This document shows positions 7,800 to 16,957 of a stretch of 21,813 bases of DNA, one piece after another. Location: the NCBI GenBank assembly GCA_036940085.1, contig JALLBK010000122.1, positions 1 through 21,813 of the forward strand. The letters are read 5' to 3'. The notes beneath the pieces were generated by a model. It was not told the DNA's origin. It ran no database searches and saw only the letters and a program-made list of their open reading frames with translations. The position numbers were made by a program, and so were the translations under genes. Every line of letters begins with the position of its first letter. Within the stretch, counting starts at the first letter, position 1. Source of the DNA: Discostella pseudostelligera. Lineage: Eukaryota > Bacillariophyta > Thalassiosirophyceae > Thalassiosirales > Thalassiosiraceae.

Positions 7800-9503
7800 A
7801 TGATGAAATCTCCAGAAAAGAAGCAAAAAACAGCAGCCGCGTCGCTTGGAAAACACGCCGAGGCAATAAACAAAACTAGCCTCGTATCAGAAAAACTCAA
7901 GGCCATCTACAAGGACAACATCCTCCCCTCCGAGAAGCGCTACCAATATGACTTCTTCTACGACTCGCCGTTCTTGACAGATGTGGAATTCGATGCCAAG
8001 CCGCATGTCATGCTCATTGGGCAATATTCTGTGGGCAAAACGAGTTTCATCAAATACATGCTCGGTCGAGACTTCCCAGGGTCGCGCATTGGTCCGGAGC
8101 CAACAACGGACAAGTTCACTTGTTTGATCAACGGACCGGAGGAGAGGACTATTCCGGGCAATGCGCTGAGCGTTCATCCCGACTTCCCATTTCGCGGTCT
8201 GGAGAGGTTTGGTGTTTCGTTTCTGAGTCGATTCGAAGGAAGTCAACTACCTAGTTCGGTACTTCGATCCATCACTCTGGTTGATACGCCTGGTATTTTA
8301 TCGGGAGAGAAGCAACGCGTCAACCGCGGCTACGATTTCACAAAGGTTGCAGCATGGTTCGCAGAACGATGCGATTTAATCCTCCTCATGTTCGACGCTC
8401 ACAAGTTGGACATATCCGACGAGCTTAAAGCGACCATTGATGTGCTCAAGGGCCACGAGGATAAAACACGCTGCATTCTGAATAAGGCGGACCAGATTAA
8501 TCGTCAGCAACTCATGCGTGTCTACGGCGCCCTCCTGTGGTCTCTCGGCAAGACTATCAGCTCTCCCGAAGTACTGCGTGTATATGTTGGTACATTCTGG
8601 GAAGAACCGCTCCAAAGCTTGGACAATGCTGATCTTTTTGAGCAGGAAGAGAAGGATCTGATGAGAGATTTGGCAATCCTTCCGCGTCAATCAGCAGTCC
8701 GGAAGATCAATGAGCTCGTGAAACGCATTCGTAAAGTGAAGGCTCTGGCATACATCATCGGCTACCTCCAATCACAAATGCCATCGATGATTGGAAAAGA
8801 GAAGAAGCAACAGAAGCTCATCGAAGACTTGCCCAATGTATTCCGAATAGTAATGAAGAAGCATAGTTTGGCCACTGGGGACTTTCCCGACATTACCAAA
8901 TTCAGTGAGAAACTGAAAGAGTCCAAGTTTACTGAATTCAAAACACTGAAGCTGGATCAAATTCAGCTGTTGGATGATTGTCTTAATATTCATTTTCCCC
9001 GATTGATGGAGGAACTTCCCAGCGAGAAGGACAATCCAGAAACATTGCGCGCCAAACTCAATGAAGCCAATGGGACTTGTGCTGTACCTCTACCCACACG
9101 TGGCGGCAAGTTTGGCAAGTCCGACGCCCAAAGCAATCCATTTGGCTCGACAGAAAATGCAGAAGATTACTGGGAGTTGGAGGACAGCGCCGAACGACTC
9201 CGAGAATCATTTGAAGCACTTGGTCCAGTGGGCGGATTCCTCGCTCCCAAGACGGCAAAGGAAGTACTACTCAAAACTGGACTGCAGAAGGAGCAGTTGC
9301 GTGACATTTGGAACCTTAGCGATGTGGATAGAGACGGATATTTTGATCATCATGAATATGTAGTGGCCATGTATTTGTGCGATGAGGTTGTGAAGAACGG
9401 GATGCCGATTCCTGTCGAGCTACCCATGAGCATCATCCCTCCGAGCAAGAGACATTTGTCCAAGGAAGTGTTCGTCGATGCACGACGGGATAGTTTGTCA
9501 TAA
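7800..9503 (+). CDS. EHD: EHD-family dynamin-like ATPase, paralogue B
   Basis: Intronless, 567 aa, tandem copy of the upstream gene. The N terminus is longer and Lys-rich (MMKSPEKKQKTAAA), followed by the same set: KLKAIYKDNILPSEKRYQYD, P-loop GQYSVGKT (74-81), PEPTTD, DTPG, FDAHKLDISDE, NKAD, stalk, linker NPF (446-448) and EH domain with EF-hand loop DVDRDGYFDHHE (508-519). Protein identity to paralogue A is very high in the G domain and lower in the linker and tails. Several stretches are identical at DNA level, e.g. the 34 bases from 8313 and about 40 bases around 8425-8465. The start is one of the two adjacent ATGs at 7800/7803; no in-frame ATG lies upstream. The role is as for paralogue A, and the differing N terminus and tail could give different membrane or partner preference. 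Confidence 0.95.
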   Translation: MMKSPEKKQKTAAASLGKHAEAINKTSLVSEKLKAIYKDNILPSEKRYQYDFFYDSPFLTDVEFDAKPHVMLIGQYSVGKTSFIKYMLGRDFPGSRIGPEPTTDKFTCLINGPEERTIPGNALSVHPDFPFRGLERFGVSFLSRFEGSQLPSSVLRSITLVDTPGILSGEKQRVNRGYDFTKVAAWFAERCDLILLMFDAHKLDISDELKATIDVLKGHEDKTRCILNKADQINRQQLMRVYGALLWSLGKTISSPEVLRVYVGTFWEEPLQSLDNADLFEQEEKDLMRDLAILPRQSAVRKINELVKRIRKVKALAYIIGYLQSQMPSMIGKEKKQQKLIEDLPNVFRIVMKKHSLATGDFPDITKFSEKLKESKFTEFKTLKLDQIQLLDDCLNIHFPRLMEELPSEKDNPETLRAKLNEANGTCAVPLPTRGGKFGKSDAQSNPFGSTENAEDYWELEDSAERLRESFEALGPVGGFLAPKTAKEVLLKTGLQKEQLRDIWNLSDVDRDGYFDHHEYVVAMYLCDEVVKNGMPIPVELPMSIIPPSKRHLSKEVFVDARRDSLS

Positions 9504-10198
9504 TGGTCTCGCTCTCCCGTCGATAGTAGATATCGATCACGTGCTTCAAACACACTAGGATGCCACGGAACCGTAACCGTAATCATTGTCTAAATCATCA
9601 CCATTCCTCAACAACATCACATCAAGTACCAAATGCAGCAGCTGTATTTCATAATTTCTCCCTCCGCATGTACTGCCAAATATCTCCCAATTCTCTCGCA
9701 ACTTCGCCCTCAGTAGTAAACAATTTTCCTTTGCTGGTGGTATTAGTAGTGGCTGGCAGGTGTCGTCAATTGTCGTTTGCTGTCGCGCACCTAATAATAA
9801 TGCGTAGGATCCACTTGCACCATATGTAACTTTCATGATATCGTTAATGAATGAGGAGTACTGATATCACCGATCACCGATCAGACCGCCGGCCATCATC
9901 ATCGTTCTCGGGAGGTATGTAGTTGGTAGTTCTTGCACGGTCAAAACCTAATCATTCTTCCCGTCATTATTTCGAATCTAATCGCCAATTATCGCCATAC
10001 CTTCTTCCCGCCACATTTTAATTGCCACGTCATCTCCAGCGAGTTCTTCCCGCCACAAACGAATGCCCGTCGCGCCAAATAATGTTGCCGCGCCAAATCC
10101 ATATTATGTGGCTGCACAACAACAAAGGAGCAAGCAGCATTGGTGCTCATCGATATCCGATACTACTATCGATAGTATTGAACTCCGCCAACCATACC
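9504..10198. other. Intergenic and promoter region before RAD54
   Basis: No supported gene in about 700 bases. The + strand frame at 9560-9829 and its antisense partner lack recognisable motifs. The distal 200 bases carry four E2F-like elements (listed separately) and the palindrome CTATCGATAG near 10167. An ATG at 10063 opens a 146-codon frame overlapping RAD54 exon 1 in another phase; its first 25 residues are Ala/Pro/Asn-rich, but I found no splice that would join it to RAD54. Confidence 0.45.
10005..10097. promoter_or_regulatory. Cluster of four E2F-like elements upstream of RAD54
   Basis: TTCCCGCC at 10005-10012 and 10047-10054, and GCGCCAAA (reverse complement of the canonical TTTGGCGC) at 10072-10079 and 10090-10097. 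All four point the same way within 93 bases, 100-195 bases before the ATG at 10199. E2F/DP factors drive S-phase genes in plants and animals and are conserved in many algae, and DNA-repair genes are typical targets. The motifs are seen; function is inferred. Confidence 0.55.
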
Positions 10199-13100
10199 AT
10201 GCTCACCAGCAAGAAGACCCAATCGTCCTTCGGTCCCGATGGACGTCGCGTCTCTTCCGGCTTATCATCGTTGTCCATGCCCCCGCCGATGAGATTGAAA
10301 TGTGTCGGTCGGGCCGGGAGTGGCTTTTCGAGCAACCCGTCATCGATGTCGGGCACCTGCGATGGCGGCAGCGGCGGTGCGGCTGGTGGCAAAATGCATT
10401 CTACCAACAAACTCTTCCAACCAGGATCCAAGCTCATTATATCTCGTGCACCCGTCATGCCTGGTCTATCCGTCTCCGGTGGCTCATTGGGACTACAACG
10501 TAAATTTCAACGACCAATGACCAAGCGTCGTTCTTACGATAAGACTGCCGAATTAGCATTGAAATCCTCGACATTGGGGCAGAAACGTAGATTTGATGGA
10601 ATGGCGAAATTATTAGCTCGGGCGGGAAAGGGCTTGTCGTACCAATTGCCAGGAGGTGGAGCGAAGAATAAGGATGGAGAGTGTAGTGGTACCAGTGATG
10701 AGAGTGACAGTGACGAGGAGAAGGAGGCGGATAGGCCTTTTGAACCGCTGCAATTGTGGAAGAGTCCGCATGAGGGGGGAGAGGCCAGGGGGTTGCCACC
10801 ACGATTGTGAGTGTTTCGTTAATGTATTAGTGATGGCACAGATGGAAACCCCCATTGGCGCTGGAATGACATGTTGGTGTGTTTGAATTACTCACAATTA
10901 TTCTGTATGCAAATCATTTTGTCTTTGCCACACCCTCCACAGGATGACAATGACCCGACCAGATGAATATGGTGTAGGAGAGACTGTAACAGAATTGGTT
11001 CCAGGTAAGCCTTCCCATTCCATGACAATGAGTGAAAATTTGATAGCGTCATTTCACTCATGTCTGTCTGCATTTGTGTGTCATCAAAGCTCCCATTGAG
11101 GCATACGCCAAGGAATCCGCATTTGTACCACCGGTACTTGCCAAATGGTTGCGGCCACATCAACGGGAGGGTGTTCAATTCATGTACGAGTGTGTTATGG
11201 GGTTGAAGGACTTTAATGGTAGTGGGTGCATTCTAGCCGATGATATGGGTCTCGGAAAGGTACGGTATAAGTGATCATTGTCGTTGGAGTACATGCTCTA
11301 GTGGATTTGCACCTAATTCAAGAACATTCTCACCGGTTGCTCGATATTTTCATGCAGACATTGCAATCCGTGACACTCATTTGGACATTGCTCCAAACTG
11401 GTATCACAGCAAACAAGGAACGTACCGCAAAGCGCGTCATTGTCGTGTGTCCGTGCTCCTTGGTGAAGAATTGGGACAATGAATTTGTCAAGTGGTTAGG
11501 ACCAGACGTCGCTAAAACATTGGCCTTGGCCGAGTCGGATCGAAAGACTGTCGAGAAGAACATTGACTGCTTCGTCAAAACCAAAATGTTCCAAATCCTC
11601 ATTGCCAGTTACGAAACCATCCGCACTCACGTGGGACGTCTCAACAAATACAAGGATTGTTGTGATTTACTCGTCTGCGATGAAGCCCATCGACTCAAGA
11701 ATCGTGAGAATCAAACTTCCATGGCACTGAATTCCATCCCCGTCAAACGTCGGGTATTGTTGACAGGTACACCTATGCAGAATGATCTGGAGGAGTTCTT
11801 TGCCATGGTGGACTTTACCAACCCTGGCGTGCTTGGTACACAGGAAGATTTCCGTAAGAAGACATTGTTCCCTATTCTTCGTGGACGTGAGCCGGATGCA
11901 ACGGAGAAACAGAAGCAACGCATGTTGGATATTCAGCAGGAGATGTCTGCCACCGTCAACAACTTCATCTTGCGGCGTGTGAATACGTTGAATGCGGAGC
12001 ATCTGCCACCGAAGTTGGTGCAAGTGGTTTGCTGCAACTTGACGGAAATTCAACAGAATATGTATGCACACCTTTGCAATAGCAAAGATACGCAACACGT
12101 GCTCGAGGGGAAGCAAGTCAATTGCTTGGGTTCCATCCAAATGCTCATGAAGGTGAGAGATGTCATTGTTCGCCTAGCTGGACTACCATTTTTCCATTGC
12201 TCGCGTAGCTGGACTGCCATCCACCATATTTCATTCCAATCATTACTCTCCGTTTCCAACCAACTCTAACTCCCATTCTTGCTCGACTATTACTGCATCA
12301 TCTTTAGTTGTGCAACCACCCTAGCCTTGTTGTCGACGAAGATTCTTCCAACGCTCTAGATCGTACAGGTGGCCGGGCGAAAAAGAAAATCTGCTATGCA
12401 GAAGAAGAGAAAAGCTCTGCCGCTCCAGGAGCCGACGTAAGTTTAGATTCAATTCCAGGTCTATCATCTTGTAGAACTGAATGCAGATCAACTAACCGAA
12501 ATATTGTCTCTTCACAGGGTATTGCTCGATACATGCCGCCAGAAGCCATGGGTGGAGGTAGAAATGCTCCAGTCATGCCTGAGCTATCTGGAAAGATGTT
12601 TGTCCTTTATCGGCTAATGCGAGAGATGAGAAAGCCAGGAAACGGAAACGATGTGCGTATCAATCCATCAATTTGCTTTGAATTGTGCATCGCTCTTCCT
12701 AACCTTACATTGTTTTTGTCACATCATTATTTCACCAATCATAGAAAATCGTAATTGTGTCAAACTACACTCAAACTTTAGACCTTATCGGGCGTATGTG
12801 CCGTGAGAACAGTTGGGGCTTCTGCCGTTTAGACGGAAGTATTTCAATGAAGAAGCGACAAAAAATGGTAATGCTGCAGCGTATTCATTTTTTGCATGCG
12901 ACCAACTTGATAGATGCTCGAACTTATACTCACTTTCCTTTTATTTTCGACATGAACCTATTCAGTGTGATGAATTCAATGATCCATCAAGTAGCTTGGT
13001 GGCCTTTCTTTTGTCGAGCAAGGCTGGTGGATGGTGAGTGAACAATCCATTCAGCCACAATTTTCGAATTTTTTGCTCATTCTAATGCATCCACTCGATA

Positions 13101-14940
13101 TCGACGTTGATCTATTCAGTGGGCTCAACTTGATTGGAGGAAATAGGCTTGTACTTTACGATCCAGATTGGAACCCTGGTTAGCTTTTGAATGGATCATG
13201 ATGTGTGAATGTTTATCCTTTGATTGAACTCACGATCTAATACTAATGCTATTTTTACCATGGAACCCAGCCGTGGACAAACAGGCAGCAGCCCGTTGCT
13301 GGCGAGATGGTCAAAAGAAACGATGCTTCACTTACAGATTCTTGGTAAGTGATAAGCTGCATCATGGACTGATTGTATCGATCTCTTTCTATGCGGCTCT
13401 TTGACTTCCGTTGTCCATTGCAGTCTACTGGGACGGTTGAAGAAAAGATCTTCCAGCGCCAACTCTCAAAGGAAGGTCTACAATCGGTCGTTGACGATTC
13501 AGAGCAGGTGAATGCGCTCAGTACCAAAGACCTAAAGAATCTGTTCAAACTACGTCAAGGAACTCCAAGTGATACGCACGACAAATTGAAATGCGAGAGG
13601 TGTCAAATCATTGTCGACGATGCTGAGGCGGAGGCCGTCAAGGTTTTACCAAAGAAGCTTGCTGCATGTCGTGAGCTCTTGGAAAAGCTGATGAAGTTAG
13701 AGGACTCAGCTAGTTTTCTCACTCCATTGCAACCCGAAGCGCATGGTGTATCGGTGGAGGATTATCAGAAGCAAGTAAAGCAGCCGATGGACTTTGGGAC
13801 GGTGCTCAACAAACTCGATAAGAAAAATAATAGCACTGGATACGGCAGCCCAGCAGCTTTTACAAAAGATGTGAATCGAGTACTTTCCAACGTGTTGAAA
13901 GTCTGGGAGCCTGGACAAGAAATCGCAAATGCAGCGTCAAGGCTTCAGATCTGGTAAGTCTGCTCCTATTCGACAGCTTTTGGCCGCACATCATTGTTCC
14001 TCACTCCGATGATTTCTTTGTCATGTGTCGAAGGTGGATCCAGCAGTGGACTGAGTTGGTACCGATTCTAATGTCAATGAAGTCGGATTGTGACAGCTGC
14101 GAAAAAGAAAATGAATCCCCAACCGCTGACGGCGACAATGAGCCACCGCCCAGCTATCTAAACGAGCGTGGTGAAGACTATCAAGAGCAGATAGGGATGC
14201 CGGACGAACAGAATATGCGAAGCTGGAGTCATCACCACAGCACTGACACGGTTGACGATCCAATTTTTCGAGCTGCCATGCGTGGATACGATGCTGTTTC
14301 GTTTGTGTTTGGGCTGGAGGTTACTTGGAGTCTCATCCAGCATCGGCAGCAGGAAGAGGAGGAACGTCAGGCTTTGCTGGAGCTCGAGACTATGAATGAA
14401 ATGAACGCGGCGTCCAATGAGACTGATGATGCTATCATGATGGATGATGACGAGGGCGAAGATGACCAGGAAGACCGTGCTCAGGAAGATGATGAATTTC
14501 CTGAGAAGGGTTTTGACAACAATGACTCTGAATCTGCCGAGGATCAGATCGTCGAGGATTCTACCAATGTGGCGGAGCATGAATCATCGTCGCTTGCCAT
14601 CGACACTGAAGCAGCAGCGGCCATGTTGGAAGGTAAAGGAGCCAACGATGAACAAGTTGACGACACTGAGTCCCAAGATATTGAAGACAGAACAGAGGAC
14701 GAAGAATCGACGAAACATGTTCCGAATACTTCCACGGCAACGACTGCTGACCCCGTAACAAAATCTTCAAAATGGGAATGCGAGGTGAGTTTAATCTGGT
14801 ATGTGTTGTTAGGTGCAGTACTCTACTTCTCTGACGTGACCATTTCGCATCTCCTCCTATAGGCATGCACATTTGTGAACGACAAGTCGAAGAGAAAATG
14901 TCAGATGTGTCAAACGAAGAAGGCGAAGTCCAGAAAGTAG
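10199..14940 (+). CDS. RAD54: RAD54 recombination translocase with inserted bromodomain-like module and C-terminal RanBP2 zinc finger
   Basis: Thirteen exons: 10199-10806, 10943-11004, 11090-11259, 11358-12152, 12308-12436, 12518-12652, 12745-12867, 12966-13033, 13120-13178, 13271-13344, 13424-13953, 14034-14784, 14863-14940; 1193 aa, phases consistent, all GT-AG. SNF2 motor: LRPHQREG (244-251), Walker A DDMGLGKT (274-281), DEAH (388-391), [64 protein letters not shown], then the RAD54-specific [10 protein letters not shown] and [15 protein letters not shown]54 remodels DNA and Rad51 filaments during homologous recombination. A bromodomain-like module (about 818-925) comes next, then a segment matching the RAD54 terminus (W982...[13 protein letters not shown]), an acidic stretch (about 1047-1145) and a RanBP2 zinc finger (1165-1184). 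In-frame ATGs at 10082 and 10106 would lengthen the N terminus; 10199 is preferred because E2F-like sites overlap the upstream region. Confidence 0.92.
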
Positions 14941-15245
14941 AGCGGCTGCGGTATTGTAACAATGAGATGTCAATAGACGAACTTTTCCATTCAAAGCAGT
15001 GATTGGCGACGAGGGATCCGGAAACGACAGATCTTGATTCGTCGAACTTGATAAGAATCAGAAGAAATTTATTGCAGTGCGCTTCGAATGACAGTCGATA
15101 CCGTGAGGCAACATGTAGTAGATTCCTAATATTTTTATTCTAGAGTTTCATAGGTCCTCACACAGTGCTGTACGATACATGATCATGGCAGCGAAGAAGG
15201 CAATGATATGCTACTGATATTCATCACAAGCACTCTCGAGCGTGG
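14941..15245. other. Convergent 3' intergenic between RAD54 and EHD-C
   Basis: No coding potential seen. Both flanking genes end here (RAD54 stop at 14938-14940, EHD-C stop complement at 15246-15248), so this should hold both polyadenylation regions. An AT-rich patch lies at about 15126-15150. Confidence 0.5.
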
Positions 15246-16957
15246 TCAAAGTGTACTCGCATTCGAAGTCTGTCTCTTGCTCGGGGGAATTAAGCCCTTG
15301 GGCAGTTCGGAAGGGATAGGCTGTTTCTTCTTCACTACCAGTTCAACCAAATGCATGGCCACCACATACTCATGATGATCAAGGAAGCCGTCCCTATCCA
15401 CATCGCTGAGGTTCCAAATTTCACGCAACTGTTCCTTCTTCAATCCCGACTTCAAAAGCGCTTCCTTCGCAGTCTGAGGAGAGAGGAATCCGCCCACCGG
15501 ACCAAGTTTCTCGAATGATTTCCTAAGTCGCTCGGCGCTGTCCTCCAACTCCCAGTCTTCCCCTGAAGCACCGAATGGGTTTGAGTGGGCAGCGACGACA
15601 TCGGCCTTTCCAAACTTGTCGCCACGTGTAGGTAAAGGCAAGGCGCCAGTAGCAACCGTCTCGCCGGCACGCAACGATGCTGGGTTGTCCTTCTCACTTG
15701 GAAGCTCTTCCATCAATCGGGGTAGGTGGTCGTTGAGACAATCTTCCAACAACTGAACTCGTGCCATCTTTAAAGGTTTGAACTCAGTAAACTTCGACTC
15801 CTTGAGCTTGATGCTGAACTTGGTTATGTCCGGGAAATCACCAGGTGCAAGGCCGTGCTTTTTCATAATGGTTCGGAACACGTTGGGCAAGTCCTCGATA
15901 AGTTTCCTTTGCTTCTTCTCCTTTCCAATAATCGACGGCATTTGCGATTGGAGGTAGCCGATGATGTACGACAGTGCCTTCACCTTCCGAATGCGTTTCA
16001 CAAGTTCATTGATCTTCCGAACGGCAGATTGACGGGGTAGGATGGCCAAATCTCTCATGAGTTCCTTCTCTTCCTGCTCAAACAACTCGGCATTGTCAAC
16101 GTTGTGGAGAGGCTCCGACCAGAAGGTACCGACATACACCCGCAGAACCTCGGGAGAGCTGATGGTCTTGCCGAGAGACCACAGTAGAGCGCCGTAGACG
16201 CGCATGAGTTGCTGACGGTTGATCTGGTCCGCCTTGTTGAGAACACAACGAATTTTGTCCTCGTGGCCCTTTAGCACATCGATGGTCTCTTTGAGCTCGT
16301 CGGAGATGTCCAACTTGTGAGCGTCGAACATGAGGAGGATTTTCGCATCGTTCNATGGTCTCTTTGAGCTCGTCGGAGATGTCCAACTTGTGAGCGTCGA
16401 ACATGAGGAGGATTTTCGCATCGTTCTGCGAACCATGCCACAATCTTAGTGAAATCGTAGCCGCGGTTGACGCGTTGCTTCTCCCCAGACAAAATTCCCG
16501 GCGTATCAACAAGGGTGATGGATCGTAGCACCGAGCTAGGTAGTTGACTGCCCTCGAATCGACTCAAGAATGAAACACCGAACCTCTCCAGGCCTCGAAA
16601 TGGGAAGTCGGGATGGACGCTCAGTGCATTGCCCGGAATGGTCCTCTCCTCCGGCCCGTTCATCAAACAAGTGAAGCGATCAGTCGTAGGCTCCGGACCA
16701 ATGCGCGACCCTGGAAAGTCTCGACCAAGCATGTATTTGATGAAACTCGTTTTACCGACAGAGTACTGCCCCACGAGCATTACCGTTGGCTTGGCGTCAA
16801 AATCAGTGTCGGTCAAGAAGGGCGAATCATAGAAGAAGTCGTAACGGTAGCGCTTTTCGACGGGTAGGATGTTGTCCTTGTAGATGGTCTTGAGCTGAGC
16901 CGCGACGATGCTAGCGTCGTCGATGCCGCCGCGTTTCGATTTGCTTTTTGAAGTCAT
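15246..16957 (-). CDS. EHD: EHD-family dynamin-like ATPase, paralogue C (reading frame broken in this assembly)
   Basis: The minus-strand start ATG is at 16957-16955 and the stop TGA at 15248-15246. The first part reads MTSKSKSKRG then the EHD core with P-loop GQYSVGKT (63-70), PEPTTD, DTPG and RGYDF. The second part resumes at FDAHKLDISDE and continues through NKAD, stalk, linker NPF, EH domain (EF loop DVDRDGFLDHHE) and IPPSKRQTS. Between them a 72-base segment is duplicated around one N (16282-16426). Removing one copy and the N leaves the frame 2 bases short compared with paralogue B at the same point; with those bases the product would be about 546 aa, normal for EHD. Both halves are otherwise well conserved, so a functional gene with an assembly fault is more likely than a pseudogene. 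Confidence 0.85.
16282..16426. repeat. 72-base perfect direct duplication flanking a single N
   Basis: Copy 1 is 16282-16353 and copy 2 is 16355-16426; they are identical and only the N at 16354 lies between them. Both encode the same EHD-C segment (around FDAHKLDISDE). Contig ends that overlap but were joined by a scaffolder with a one-base N gap would look exactly like this. Confidence 0.9.

Noticed and set aside
10063..10503. 146-codon + strand frame starting with a true ATG before and within RAD54 exon 1
   Set aside because: Its first residues look protein-like, but the rest runs through RAD54 exon 1 in the wrong phase and no GT-AG pair joins it to the RAD54 frame. It could still act as an upstream ORF.
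12153..12307. Short internal repeat (TAGCTGGACT twice) in a RAD54 intron, considered as a mobile footprint
   Set aside because: The copies are only about 14 bases, imperfect, with no terminal inverted repeats or target duplication.
13601..14784. The post-RAD54 segment as a separate downstream gene
   Set aside because: Exon 11 encodes [10 protein letters not shown] through the bromodomain-like part in one uninterrupted frame, and the RAD54 terminal element (AVSFVF) lies after it, so one continuous protein is required.
15246..16957. EHD-C as a pseudogene
   Set aside because: Apart from one spot with the N and the duplication, both halves retain every EHD motif with no stop codon, which is unlike a decaying gene.
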